Positions 11,840 to 24,945 of a DNA stretch of 64,000 nucleotides are shown in pieces. Positions within the stretch are counted from its first letter, which is position 1; every line of letters begins with the position of its first letter. The position numbers were made by a program, and so were the translations under genes. Where the stretch lies: the NCBI GenBank assembly GCA_959347315.1, contig OY365814.1, positions 28,080,329 through 28,144,328 on the forward strand. Direction: 5' to 3'. The notes under the pieces were generated by a model. That model saw nothing but the letters and a program-made list of their open reading frames with translations. It did no database searches and was not told the DNA's origin. The DNA is from Bimastos eiseni (Eukaryota > Annelida > Clitellata > Crassiclitellata > Lumbricidae).

Positions 11840-12540
11840 ATACTCAGCCTTTAGTGATTAGAAAGCGACTGTCCCACCTGTCTTTTTGTCTGCCTATGGT
11901 TCTCTGTTTGTTTGTGTTTTGTCCACAGTTGCTCCACGCACTCTCTTCGCACCTCCTTCTATCCCTCTTTGAGCTTGTCAATGTTTGTCCGTGTATTTAT
12001 CTGGCTGCATGTTTGTGCGCAGGCCTCTGCCTGTGTCTGTCGGTGTCTGCGTCTGTCTTTTTTCATGCATCAACATCTCTCTATGAATTTTTATCTCCGT
12101 GTTTGTCTGTGTGTCCTTCAGATTGTATGCGTGTAAGTATGCCTCGGTCAGTGTCGGTCTCTCTCCCTACATCAACATCTCCCTGTGAGTTTATTCTGTG
12201 TTTTCTGTGTGTACATCTGGTTGTATTCGTGTCCGTATGCCTCTGTCTGTGTCTGTCCCTCTTCGTGTCAGCGTGTATCTTTCGATGTCCTGTTTCTGAA
12301 TCTGTTTACGGACGGAGTGTCAGAGGCCTGTCGCCAGAGGACGAAGAGGCCATCCCTCGGTCATCGGTCGGTCAGAGGGGCATCTGGTCGGTTGGGAGGG
12401 CAATCGGTCGATCGGTCCTCCCTCTGTCTGGCACGGCATCCCCCACGGACGGCAACATACGCGGCATCGAATGGCGCCTGCTGTTGCTGACGGTCGGTGG
12501 GGGCGCCCTAATCGATGGCGAATGTCACAGCAGGACATGC
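11840..12540. other. Non-coding T/C/G-rich interval
   Basis: tgtctgtgtctg and gtctctct words give a long open frame, but with no recognisable domain and strong low-complexity bias. I do not call a gene. Confidence 0.4.
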
Positions 12541-12549
12541 GTAGATTTG

Positions 12550-12700
12550 GCAGACAGGGAGAGGCAGGAGGACAGACAGGCAGACAAGCAGGCAGGCGGG
12601 TAGATAGACAGCCAGGCTTGGCATGTAGGCGGACAGACAGGCAGGCAGGCAGGCAGGCAGATACACAGACGGACGGATGGACAGACAGATTTCGAATGAC
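12550..12700. repeat. (GGCA/CAGA)n microsatellite
   Basis: Runs of ggcaggcaggcagg and gacagacag. Confidence 0.85.
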
Positions 12701-12707
12701 TTACACA

Positions 12708-12816
12708 CTAACTATATATACATACATACATATATATTATATATATATATATTATATATATATATTATATATATATATTATATATATATATTATATATAT
12801 ATATTATATATATAGG
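12708..12816. repeat. (TA)n with regular tatatatta interruptions
   Basis: About 108 bp of ta repeat broken at regular ~18-bp spacing by att. Self-complementary. A shorter TA tract occurs at 13170-13220. Confidence 0.9.
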
Positions 12817-12819
12817 AGA

Positions 12820-13595
12820 GTTCTTATATAGACCGTCGTTCCCAGTTGTATATGCCTCTCGCCTCTCGATTGCAAGCATTTACATTGCATGCAATTTCAA
12901 GAATTACACTATACCCATGCATATCGAAAAAAATTGAATCGTTTACTTGATGAACATTTTGCGTTGTAAATATTGTGTTAGAAACATCTATCACGATCTA
13001 TTAACACATAGCACTCACAGTCAAGAATTAACAGCCCATTGAATCATCGGTGTGTGAATTGAGCGCCTATACGCATCCGTATCGTTTAGATGGTGACGAC
13101 CTAATGATTTATGAGCTTTTAAAAGAAGGATCCACCAACACAGTAATTCCTATGCACCTAAGCTCTGAATATATATATATACATTAAGACATATAGTTTA
13201 TATATATATATTATATATACGACTAATTGTTCTAGGTACGTGTATGAATCAGTGTCGCAGCACAATGGAAAACCCCGTTTCCTTCATAATTGATGGCGTC
13301 ATTGCAGATATTTCTTGGCGCCCTTCTCTGTTACTTTTACTGAATAATTCATGTCGTCTTTTGCAGATGTCTTCTGGCGCCTGTCTTTGTTTCTAATCAA
13401 CGGCGTGTTGCCTGTATCAGCTGCTGCAGCAGGTGTTCGCTCGAGGCAGAGTGATGATGATCAACATTCGTTTGATTCCAATGCGTTTGCAGCTTTGAGA
13501 CGATATTATCACGTGAATTATGCACGCATGTGCACGATAAATTATGCATGGATACAATTAGAATGCAATTGATCATATATACATATATGGCATGT
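12820..13595. other. Non-coding interval
   Basis: Only TA tracts are recognised; no gene. Confidence 0.4.
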
Positions 13596-13601
13596 TGTGA
13601 T

Positions 13602-14008
13602 TAAGGCTGTCAGCAGGTACCCGACCGAAGCGGATTACCCGGGTAATGAAATCGGGTTTCGGGTAGCCGAAATTCCGTAAAAATGCGCGATTTTACCTGA
13701 ACATATGCCAGAAATATTCCCTTGGTCATATTGGCTGAGTGCCCGGGCAATGAACTCGATTCTCGGGTAACGGCATTCCGTAAAAACGCGCGATTTACCC
13801 GAACATATGCCAGAAATATTCCGTTGGTCATAGTTATTGGCTGACTGCCTAGGGCAATGAAATTGATTCTCGGGTGCTCGACACTCCGTACAAATTCGCA
13901 ATTTTCTACATTTCCTGACAAAATATCCGCGCGGTTTGATACCCGGGTACCCGACCGGCGGGTCGACGGGTACCCGGGTCGTCATTTCAAAATTGTTTGA
14001 CAGCCTTA
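13602..14008. mobile_element. Non-autonomous DNA transposon with internal repeats (TAAGGCTGTCA termini)
   Basis: The left end taaggctgtca is matched on the minus strand at the right end (taaggctgtcaaacaatt). Flanking octamers gttgtgat (13594-13601) and gctgtgat (14009-14016) match at 7 of 8 positions, as expected for an old hAT-type target duplication. Inside, a ~120-bp module containing gaacatatgccagaaatatt occurs about three times (about 13690, 13800 and, decayed, 13880). Near each end the sequence is built of gggtaccc/cccgggt words. No transposase. Confidence 0.75.
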
Positions 14009-14016
14009 GCTGTGAT

Positions 14017-15690
14017 ATTATTCAGATAATAATATGCAGTGTTGATGCTACATAACGGTAAGAACGTGCGAGGAATGTACATATTCAAGCTTGAGTGATG
14101 GATGACGATGGTTGAGCTGCAGTTTCATAGTTCATAGCATCTCTATCCGCCCTATCATTCTTTCTATTCAGCTATGTGTCTGCATGCCTGCGTGTAAATA
14201 TATATTATATGTCTGTATGTGTGTTCATTTGTCTCTCTATCACCGGTCTACATCCTCTGAGGGGCTTTTAAGAGGTGCTTTGCAAGTCAATGTGCCCTCT
14301 AAGCTGTGCATACGCGGACCGTTGAGTCAGCGCACACAAGAATTTAGTATGCGCACAAAAATGTTTACGAAACTACTTACAAATCTTAGCCAGTTGCGGC
14401 CTACCTTACTCCAGATACTTTGGTTCCTTGGCTGATACGTCACCTTATTTATCTTTAGACAGAGGACCGTTCTTTAGAATATCAGAACTTATCGCTATAG
14501 ATTTTTAGTTGTGATCTTAATTTGACCATTATCGCATATACGGCTCGGACTTGCCCACAGTGAAACAGTGAGTGCGAAACATTTTGAAATGTTGCACACA
14601 CAAAATTTCTTGAGCACACTATCTAAATAAATTAGAGGTACATTGTTAAAAGTGTTCAATTACCAAGCAGGCGAGCTACCCCATCTACATTGTACATGTA
14701 CAGAAGGTCTATCCTGTCTCATTTTCAATACGAACTGCTTCTCTTTGCTATGAGATTGTGCAGTGAAATTATTGTCGATCATAAAGCCATCGGGGTGAAT
14801 ATCGCATACAAGAAGTCTTGAAAGAAAGGCAGAAGATTGTACTGAATAGATTATCTTGAAGGGGCGCTATAGCAAGTATTTTTGATTGATTGATTTAAAA
14901 ATACGTTGCTTCAATAGATTTCAGATCCTCATGCCAAAGTCTTTGATCACTGGCACGAGCTTCGGGTCAATTAACATTGATTAACGTAGATAAACTTTAA
15001 TCGCCGGCTCAGGCTTTAGTAGCTTATATATATATAGCCTCTGCATTGAATTTCAGTTGTCAGAGAGACGGTAGACGCTAAAGTGAACCAGATCGTGATA
15101 AAATATCCATGGATTGTCCAAGATCACAAAATAAGAACTAATAAAAAAATAGTAAACTGTCCCAACGAAAATAAACTTATGTCAAGGATCAAAGCTAATT
15201 GTAGAGTTAAATAAAGTCATGCTAAAGATCAACGCAGATGTTTAGTATAAAAACTCAGTGAACTTTGTCACGTATTTTTTTATCGCCGGCTTAAAGCGTG
15301 CGGATAATTCCGAAAGAAATTCAAATCGTGGAAAGAAGCTGCCTTTACGAAGTCTGGCGTCAGAAGGTTTTCCGTTTCCATATTCGATCAGTTTTCTATT
15401 GATCCCTCACACTGACACGAGGGAAGTGGACAATGCTGTCGCAGACTTCCTGTTTCGTGGCTGTAGACAATGAATAATTCATGCATTGACTTGCATAATA
15501 ACGACACCAATGGTGTCCATGGATCTATCCTGCCTTTCATCCAACAGTCAGTCAATCGAACGAGGAGACGCAATGGAGGAAAAGAAAAGTTAGCTATCAT
15601 CTTTAAACTCTGGTCACACATCCGAAATAATACGATAGGAAACAAAATGTGAATTGAGTAGTTTGCTGTGTGATTGCTGTATTCATTGCC
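14017..15690. other. Non-coding interval
   Basis: No gene or clear repeat, apart from a short tatata run near 15030. The open frames are short and without family signatures. Confidence 0.4.
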
Positions 15691-15694
15691 GTTA

Positions 15695-16095
15695 CTAGGA
15701 CTAAATCCACTGTTGTTTGGACTAACTCATTGGTTGCTAGGACTAACTCTACGGTTGTTTGGACTAACTCATTGGTTGCTAGGACTAACTCTACGGTTGT
15801 TTTGGACTAACTCATTGGTTGCTAGGACTAACTCTACGGTTGTTTGGACTAACTCATTGGTTGCTAGGACTAACTCTACGGTTGTTTGGACTAACTCATT
15901 GGTTGCTAGGACTAACTCTACGGTTGTTTTGGACTAACTCATTGGTTGCTAGGACTAGTTCTACCATTTTCAGAACTAACTCTACGGTTGTTTGGACTAC
16001 CTCTGCGGTTGCCAGGACAAAGCTACTATCGCAATGACTAACTCTACGTGCCATGGGACTAACGTAACTGTTGCTAAGACTAACTATACTGCTGC
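15695..16095. repeat. 42-bp minisatellite (ggttgctaggactaactcta)
   Basis: A unit of about 42 bp alternates ggactaactcattggttgct with aggactaactctacggttgt. It is nearly perfect for about six copies (15700-15960), including a one-base expansion (tttgg to ttttgg) in some units that shifts the frame. Copies decay from 15960 to about 16095. Confidence 0.9.
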
Positions 16096-16274
16096 AAGAA
16101 CAACTTCATTATTGCTATGACTACAGTACTACAATCAACTGTTATTCGATTGAACTGTACTTCCACCTTGTGAAACTATAATGTTGCATTTTAGCTACTC
16201 TTCATTTAGAATGTTAGACACTGTTTTACAATTCGCAGATTTATCGTTATCTTGAGTATGGAACATTCTGTTAT

Positions 16275-16445
16275 ACCAATCTACCCTGTTGTTAAGGTGA
16301 TTGACTCGACTTCCACGATGATTAATGATTATATGGGATTTGCCTCTCGTTATACGGACTGTCAACCAAAACGTCGGGGGTTCATATCCCCGCCAAGAGT
16401 GAAATCTGTGTTGCTCCACCAGCGCCCCTACCGGACACCCAACAA
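16275..16445 (+). repeat. Putative tRNA-derived SINE, decayed
   Basis: A good T-arm/B-box (cgggggttcatatccccg, stem plus loop) lies at 16374-16391, preceded by an A-box-like ttaaggtgattgactcg at about 16294. The distance is longer than in a functional tRNA and there is no acceptor stem pairing, so this is a SINE-like relic and not a tRNA gene. Confidence 0.4.
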
Positions 16446-17423
<978 letters not shown>

Positions 17424-17578
17424 GACAATTTATATAACGCCGTGTTTATTTGGAACTATCTAGTAATATCCACAGCCCGATACGCTCTACTTTTTATGAG
17501 CACAGTTTTGCAACGTTTTGACTGTTGTTAATCTCAATAGCCGAATTCACGATGCTGATCGGGTGATGGGTCTTAGAC

Positions 17579-17840
17579 ATGTGGCATGGTGACCGATTGG
17601 TTAAAGCGGTCGAATCGTAACACGGAGAGTGCATGTTCAATCCTCGTCCAGGGAGTCACTGTGTAAGGACCTTGAGCAAGTCCTTCGCATACAATTGCTG
17701 TGCATGCCTATTACAACTGCAGCTGCGCCATCGAGGCGAGTGTGCACTTCTGAGCAAGAATGTTAGAAGGGCGATATCAAATTTTAACTGTATTGCATTG
17801 TATATCGACGCTTAATAAACGCTTAATAATATTAAATGAA
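17579..17840 (+). repeat. tRNA-derived SINE, copy 1
   Basis: It begins gtggcatggtgaccgattgg, with an A-box-like gaccgattggttaaagcgg, a B-box-like tgttcaatcctcg, a shared body (ccttgagcaagtccttcg, then acaattgct), the block gtgtgcacttctgagcaa, and an aataaacgcttaataatatt tail. The same architecture recurs at 56669-56872 and on the minus strand at 63497-63730. Confidence 0.8.
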
Positions 17841-19023
17841 TAACGCGATCAGTCATTCAAAAGGGACTTGATTGACATAGCGCTATATAAAAAGATCCAT
17901 CGTGTCTTCCCTCTCAGTCCAACTCTTCCGACTGAACAGATAGATATCTTGCACAGGCGCTTTACAAAAGATTAAGAGAAACCGATAAATGGTCATGAGG
18001 GTCAGTTGGTGCACAAATGTGGATGGCTGGAGAATGGGATACTTTTGATCGATCGTTCAGGCGCCCTACGAACGAATAATAGTCGCAATTTAGTTGGACG
18101 CGACGAATCGTTTGCAGTCTAACTGTCTGAAGATACTCAAAAAATGACCTCCGATTAAGAAATCCTATCAACTGCATGCTACGTACCTTTTTAACGGATT
18201 CCCAAAATATCCACTCCAGAAACATATGTGCCACAAATTTATAGGCGAATGTGATACCTGCTCAGTTTGTCGTGAAGAAATTCATGACTATCGCGTGAAG
18301 ATGTAATTCGCTGGGAGCTCAAACAAGAAACGACAAGAGCGGAAATGAAGTTTACAAAGAGCCGCAATAAAAAGTTATTAACGGCTTCGTCCGACACGAA
18401 GAATTAGGCTGCCTGTCACGCGTCAACTATAATCAGATTTTCTCAAGCAACAAAGTTACATGTTTGTAGGCACGCTCACGCTTGAATTTAAGTTCAACAA
18501 CCAGGACATAAGAGTCTAAGACTGTCAGACTTATGATGAGATATTGTTTATTTAGAAATAACACAATCTGACAACGACGCAGAAATGCTTGCATGAGTGA
18601 CATTGAACAAAAAAAGTAACTATAATAATATTAATAACGAAAAAATTAGTAAATGATTTTGTATCTGGGGATAAATTGAGAGTCGTCTCCGGGTGGGAGG
18701 ACATGGTTGTGTGCTCTAGGTTTTAATTGGAGATTGGAGTGGGGATGGAGTGGAGGTAGGAGTTGGTTTTGTATAGTTCTTTAACCTCCAGCACAATTCC
18801 TATCGAGCAATATCTCCCTCGTTTAAAGAGTCGGTTAAACTCGAACGGAAATATAGGATGCAAGCCGTTACCCACGGTGGCATTCACTTCCATCGCATCT
18901 CCGAAAGCTGTAACTACTCCTATAATGGGAAATTCTAGAAATCAACGTCTACACCAAAAGCAGTTGGTTGCACATACGCTCTCTTAGACTACACATAGGT
19001 TAGAAGATCAGCGTCATGATTAA
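17841..19023. other. Non-coding interval downstream of the insulin-like cluster
   Basis: No gene recognised. The word gcgctatataaaa near 17880 resembles a LINE/SINE 3' tail. Confidence 0.4.
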
Positions 19024-19175
19024 TCAGTAGCAGAAGCGCTCAACCATGTCCACGTCTTCGCAGCCGTGGATGCAGCACAGAGGAAGCAGATTATAGACCG
19101 TTCCTCCTACGGTTTGACGGTCCTGCATCTTCGTTGCCGACTATTTTAATAGGTCTAGTAGTCTGGTCCTTTTAA
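19024..19175 (-). pseudogene. Insulin/relaxin-like second exon, copy D, with in-frame stop
   Basis: On the minus strand an acceptor (atcacag) precedes a phase-1 exon of 152 bases. Its translation begins VKRTRLLDLLK, meets a TAG at 19141-19143, continues in the same frame, and ends in an intact A-chain-like segment LCCIHGCEDVDMVERFCY before TGA at 19024-19026. The cysteine pattern (CC, three residues, C, nine residues, C) and the E-D-x-D-x-V core match the intact genes at 23266-24945 and 27051-28558. The C-peptide part is about 40 residues shorter, and the multibasic site is eroded to TKMQ. No first exon was found in the next 1.4 kb upstream. I call it a decayed copy; the stop would need confirming, since without it the exon would be open. 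Confidence 0.7.
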
Positions 19176-20555
19176 CTGTGATGAAAGTGAACGCTGACGA
19201 CACCTGTACCGTTTGGCAACAGTACTGGCAGCTAATTTGCCGCGTGAATGGGCTAGGGCGACTTAGAAAGAGGCTAGAAAGCTAGTTACAACTAGCGTAC
19301 TGTTGTACACGTAGGATTTAAATTTTACGGAATATGAATATTATATGATGAATATTATTATTATTGAACTAAAATGAGTCGTGAGATAGTTACTAGTTTC
19401 TATTGCATTCGCCAGGTTGTCGCTTCAATATTCTAATTAAAATTCAGGACGGACTTGACCTGTGATCCAGTGGCCTTTTTAGTGACTTGACTTATAAACT
19501 GAGAAATCTTAAAAACCCTGCAAATTATAAAAAATAAATGTAAGAATCAGCCAACTAGATTATGTTTTATTATTATAGCGGATTAGACTGTTTAGATAAG
19601 TACTGTCTAACCTTTCTGACACCGAGGATCGCAGAAGACATTATTCTTGAAGCCGAGGACCACGCTAGTATAGAGCCTAATGAGAGGCAACGACCAGAAT
19701 CTCTTGATAATTATAGCTTATTAAAACGTATTTTGGATTTTGTCTTCATGACGACAAAATTACGATATGCCAAGTCACGAGCGAATAGGTAGAGCCGGTT
19801 CGTGGCATAGTAACATAACGAACCGCCAAGGGCCCACAAATTTAAGGGGCGCCAAATCTGACGAAAATAGTTCATTACCGAATAACAATTTTATGATAAT
19901 ACGAGAAATTATGAAATTGGATATTCAACAATTGTTCTAGGCTAATTCATTTTCCAAACAAAATATTCAATCCTCTGACACCTCAAACCAGCTCAGGCCT
20001 ACAACTGAAGTCATAACCTGTAAGGCTGTAACAGTCTTGTAGCTAGTTCTGCGAGACACACATGATATCTAGCTGCAAGAATCAATTAAACTTGATAGAC
20101 CTATAGCGCCTCCTCAAGAAATCTACCAGAGGCGCATTCAATATTACCATTTCAATATTTGAATTCGGCTCTCCTTGCTACATGGCACACAAGACAAAAT
20201 CTGTATTGGAGCTACCTGTCCTTCCCAAACTGTTTTCCTATGCCGGAATCGTTCTTATATTTTGCAGTTCGCTTTACAGTAAAGGTAAATTGCGACGATA
20301 ATTATGTGAAGAAGATTAGGAGACAAGATGACACGACTTCTGAAAGAACTGAAAAAATTACGAAGAATGACAATATTGTTCGATACTTCCCGATTAAGAG
20401 GTACATGCCTACAGGAACATCCACGAATGAAGGATGGTAGCAACGTGCTAAACGCAAATGATTCAACAGCTTAGCCAGAACAATATTTTGAACATTTGAA
20501 CATATTTTGAACAATACTTTGAACAATCGCGTGTCGTTTGATTGCATAGTGTCAC
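19176..20555. other. Non-coding interval
   Basis: No signal-peptide/B-chain exon and no other gene could be seen on either strand. Around 19790-19850 a gagccggttcgtgg...gggcccac stretch resembles a transposon terminus, but no partner end was found. Confidence 0.35.
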
Positions 20556-20557
20556 CA

Positions 20558-20971
20558 GAAATTGAAGGAGAAGGAAATTGAAGGAGAAGGAAATTGAAGG
20601 AGAAGGAAATTGAAGGAGAAGGAAATTGAAGGAGAAGGAAATTGAAGGAGAAGGAAATTGAAGGAGAAGGAAATTGAAGGAGAAGGAAATTGAAGGAGAA
20701 GGAAATTGAAGGAGAAGGAAATTGAAGGAGAAGGAAATTGAAGGAGAAGGAAATTGAAGGAGAAGGAAATTGAAGGAGAAGGAAATTGAAGGAGAAGGAA
20801 ATTGAAGGAGAAGGAAATTGAAGGAGAAGGAAATTGAAGGAGAAGGAAATTGAAGGAGAAGGAAATTGAAGGAGAAGGAAATTGAAGGAGAAGGAAATTG
20901 AAGGAGAAGGAAATTGAAGGAGAAGGAAATTGAAGGAGAAGGAAATTGAAGGAGAAGGAAATTGAAGGAGA
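20558..20971. repeat. Perfect 16-bp minisatellite (gaaattgaaggagaag), about 26 copies
   Basis: An uninterrupted, essentially identical 16-bp unit over more than 400 bp, strongly purine-biased on the plus strand. The 16-residue repeat in the minus-strand open frame follows from the 16-bp period and is not evidence for a protein. Confidence 0.97.
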
Positions 20972-22900
20972 CTCTTCAGCGAATGTTAATGGGCAGAAAT
21001 GTTCTGCAGCCCCCCTACAAACAAAATATTTGAGAGATTGTGTATTAAGTAAATGTCTTGCATATTCTACAGCAAAGAAGAGAATATTATTCTTCTGTTG
21101 CAAACTCTTAGGCAACATGTCCGGGAGCCGACGGCTTTGCGAAAGAAAAAATGCATTTGAGAAATAAAAGTGGCATCTGAAGTCTACTTTTGAATGGTTT
21201 GAGCTGGAAAACCGATTAAGAAATCAATGGATAATTATCAAACGAAACCAGAAACTAATAAGCAGTTAAAAGGCTAGCTGACATATTTTATTTGAACGGT
21301 TCATGACAATAATTATTATTCACTAGTTGCTGCTCAGGATAGTAATTAAAAACCTTTCATTTAGACTGTAGACATATGCTGGTTGCTGAGTATTCTAACC
21401 AACACAATCCTTTTTAAATTGTCTTATATACACATTCTGAAGCGAATCATGACTGAACTGTATTCATAGTAAAATGCTGGTATTAATAGTGCATCATTTA
21501 GCTAAACAGACCGCATTCGATATCTTTTAAGCGAACAGATTTCATAGCATGAACACGTCAAATAGGCCTACATTTCTGCAGACTTCTGCAACCGGTAGCA
21601 TAATACTTATGCAATGGCATTGCAAAAATCACAGCTGTTACTAACGAGACTTCTAGAACTCAATGCGAATAGTAAAACACTTCCCTAGACCGTCAAGGTG
21701 TCAGTTTCTCTAATAGAGTCACACACGTTCAGCTACGTAATCGTCGTCGCAGCACTTACGCAGCAGCTCGTAAACAGCTTCCCTGTATGTGAATTCTCTG
21801 CACCTTCGTTCCCTGAAAATTACACGCCCGCTGTATCCCACCTCTATATTATGAAGACATTTTTATAGTCAATAGTCATTGCAAGTGCAATAGATGTACA
21901 AGTCGCTCAACTGCTGCCAAAGACCTCGTGGAGACATGTTTAGAAGCGTGGTACATCGAAATACATTTTCAGATCAACCCGCTTCTACAAGGGCGAAGAG
22001 TTCTTGCAGTAGGTCTTAATACACTGCAGAAACGCAGGCTAAGCGACTCCTGTCGCTGCAACTTTGTCTTCGACCTACTCCTGCATATTTTATACTTACA
22101 TGCAAGGGCAATACTGAAGAGTTTCTGAGCGCTATTGACAGTGACTTCGTTCGGCGCCTTAATGAGGGAACTAGACATCGGGCCAAAAAGATAAAAACCG
22201 ATCTAGACGATTATACGCAGACCCACTGAGAGGGAGCCCCCAACCCGATAAAATGAAAAGGAGCCCCACCCTTTGAATATTTGTAAATTTTTTCTTTAAT
22301 TGTTAAAAAATTTATTAACAAAACACATTCGATTTTGTTAACTAGATTTCGATTTCTGATTAATTTGTTTTAATGAGTTAAATTCGTCTGTTAAATCCTT
22401 ACAAATGTTGGAATATTTATAATTTAAAATATTTTTATTCTTAAAAATTATGTATTTTATTCAATAAAATAACGTCACATTCTGCAACTCCATGCGAAGA
22501 GTCAAAGAATGCAAAACACGCTTGTGTGCTAGAGTAAAATGCTGGCGAGGTAGTGTATAGAACGTAATTTTTTTATTGCGACGTTTTCCTTAAAATTAGG
22601 AATTACAAATTATGAAAATATCATTTCGTCGGGGGCTGAGTGATAGTGATGAATGACGAGTCGTTGATAACTTTGATAAATGAGTGGTGTATCATGTAAG
22701 CTTACTGGTTGGAATTTTGCAAAAAATTTCATAGTACTGTGTATTACAGATTTACAGTTTACTGTCAATCAGTCTTTCATTCATGCTCAAGACTTTAAAT
22801 TGCACAGGGCCACCACTTTGCTCTCGACGGGCGGGAGTATCCGAACCAGCATCCACGAACAACAGTCTATCTAAATTGCTTCCGCATACGTTTCTCATCA
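20972..22900. other. Non-coding interval
   Basis: No gene recognised on either strand. The section 22250-22620 is very AT-rich. Confidence 0.4.
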
Positions 22901-23265
22901 GTTAGTTTTTTATATCCAAAATAATCTGCAGGTGTACAGAGTGCGGCCAGTCAGCTGTAGCTCATTCGATCTTCGTCCATCGGACGCCGAAGAATGAAAC
23001 CATTCCTCACCCAAGGCAAAATAAAATACGACGAAAGCTACATCAAATACTGTAACAACAACGTCGCTCTTAACAGATTCACAGCGTTTGGGCATCAAAA
23101 TCCACATCATATCGCGTTCATCGGGAATTGGCGCAGTATTGAACAAGGTCAAAGAAGTTACTATGCCTAATAGAGCATCATTTAAATCAATGTCTATAAC
23201 AAAACCAATTGCACATCGTCTTTGCACTCTTCTCACGCAGAGGTCCATGGATCAGAGCTCCTCGA

Positions 23266-24945
23266 TTAGACGAGGCACATGCGCTCAATTATGTCGTTGT
23301 CATTGCAGCCGCGATCGCAGCACGTACTAAGCAGCTCATAAACAGCTCCCGTGTCTCTGAAAGCCCTGCGTCTTCGTTCCATTCCACGACCACTCAGTCC
23401 CTCTCCAGCATAAGGAAGCGACCGGTCATATGTCCGTTTCTCCATATCAGACCGAGCTGCATCCATCTGCAAGTCCCTAGTTGACCGTAATTTCAGCAGC
23501 CCAACCAAATAAGCCGGGAAGTCTCCGTCCACTGAAAACAATATAAACACCCGTCAACGTTTAAGCGACAAGAAAACAACCTTATAGAAGGTTCCAATGT
23601 AGCAGCAGTCGCGGGATAGCCGCACAGCTGAAGTAAATGGACTGCGTGAGTTGGAGCGCAGGTTTCCAGACTTTCCAGGTATGTGTATTCAGTCGGTAGC
23701 GGATGAACTTCTGATGTGATGGAGATTAAGAATGGGATATTTCGCAGCTGGCTTCCGAGTTAGACGAACTAGAAAGTCAGTCGAGCATTCGGTAATTTAT
23801 ATTCGCCAGAGGATCATTTGAACCAACGGATGCTAGGTCAGCGGTGAACATCAGACTCAATTGCATCACCGAGTAAAACGTTTGCGTATATCATGAAGCC
23901 AAAACACAGGAGCACAACAATTACGAAGAGAACATCGCGTGTTCAATTCCAGGGTCTGCGTAACCCAGGGGCGTCGATCCCACCCTGAGTGATGCGAAGC
24001 AAACCCCCGGTCTCCAGTGTTAGGAAGGATAGATATTCCCTTAGACTAAAATATTATCCCATAAACGAAATTGGGGGCATTTGCCTCCGGACTCCCCCTA
24101 TGTGGACGTCCCTGGGGTAACCCCATGTAGCCGAATACGCAATTCGGAGCATTTCATGGAGCGCGCCTCTATAGGACTTCACGGAAAAATTGTGATAAGC
24201 GAACCACAGTTGGATAACCTAAGCACAAAAACAACGAAAATACGATCGCTAGAGACAGCCTCAACACAATCTACAAACCAACTTATTTACACACACGCAC
24301 AGCCAGATTCTTGCAAGAGGACAGACGCGGACAAGCAGACACAGGTAGACAGAAGGGCCATCAATTATAGTATGTCAGTGCCAGTGTCGAAATTGCATTA
24401 CAAAATTACATCACTTAACCTCAACTGGCCAATGATTCTGCAGCACGCAACTCATTGTTGCTAATACTCTTCGGACGCTAGATCGGGTCAAGGGCTCTAA
24501 AATCAGACTTTCAAGTCATTTTACACTCTTTGACGACAAATGCAGCACGTCCAATTATCTACAGCCGCACGTCATTAGCAGTAATTATATTAACAATACT
24601 GATACGGTTAATAGTATCGTCTATGACGAATAGACGGAAATATCCTCAAATTGGTGGATATATAAATCATCGTAACGAATGGATAATGAATTAATAAAGT
24701 CTACCTTTATTTTCAGTCAATGAAGAGGTCAGCGCAATTCGCTCAGACTTTAACGGTTCTTGAACATCGATGTCTCTGGCCACGGCTTTCTCCTGCAGAA
24801 ACCTTCGACAGACCTTGAAGTAGGTCACAAGCAGGTCCTTCGTTTCACAGATACGATACTGGAAAGCGTCGCTGGAGACGGTCACCGTCAGAATTCCGCT
24901 CAAGCAGACGACGAACATCATCGTCACCAGATTCATCTTCATCAT
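23266..24945 (-). CDS. Insulin/relaxin-superfamily peptide precursor, gene A (two coding exons)
   Basis: Coding exons 24945-24705 and 23531-23266 join across a phase-1 intron (donor AAAG|gtagac, acceptor ttttcag) to give 168 residues. Residues 1-25 are a hydrophobic signal peptide (MNLVTMMFVVCLSG). The B-like chain follows, with Cys33 and Cys46 in CETKDLLVTYFKVC and dibasic RR directly after. A C-peptide has an internal MEKR site. RRRR at 133-136 releases the A-like chain, with Cys151, 152, 156 and 166 (CCDRGCNDNDIIERMC). Signal-B-C-A order, six cysteines, multibasic site and a phase-1 C-peptide intron are hallmarks of the insulin/relaxin family. Spacing is odd: C-x12-C in B and CC-x3-C-x9-C in A, against 11 and 8. 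An acceptor (ttttgcag) 7 nt upstream of the ATG implies a separate 5' non-coding exon. Predicted secreted hormone; receptor and role unknown. Confidence 0.85.
23966..24114. mobile_element. hAT-type MITE in the gene A intron
   Basis: The left end is caggggcgtcgatcc. The right end on the minus strand is cagggacgtccacat. Flanking octamers gcgtaacc (23958-23965) and gggtaacc (24115-24122) match at 7 of 8 positions. The 149-bp body is C/G-homopolymer rich (cccccgg, ttgggggc) and has no coding content. It lies between exons 1 and 2 of gene A and is not visible in the gene B intron, so it probably inserted after the duplication. Confidence 0.8.

Noticed and set aside
16374..16391. Possible tRNA gene at the B-box ggttcatatcc
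   Set aside because: No acceptor-stem pairing and wrong A-box to B-box spacing; treated as a SINE relic.
20552..21118. 188-codon minus-strand frame with a 16-residue repeat (FPSPSISFSFNFLLLQ)
   Set aside because: A 16-bp unit must give a 16-residue period in any open frame; no signal of selection.
22910..23248. 112-codon minus-strand frame just downstream of insulin-like gene A
   Set aside because: It lies after the gene A stop, lacks motifs, and its counterpart next to gene B is not open; probably 3' flank.
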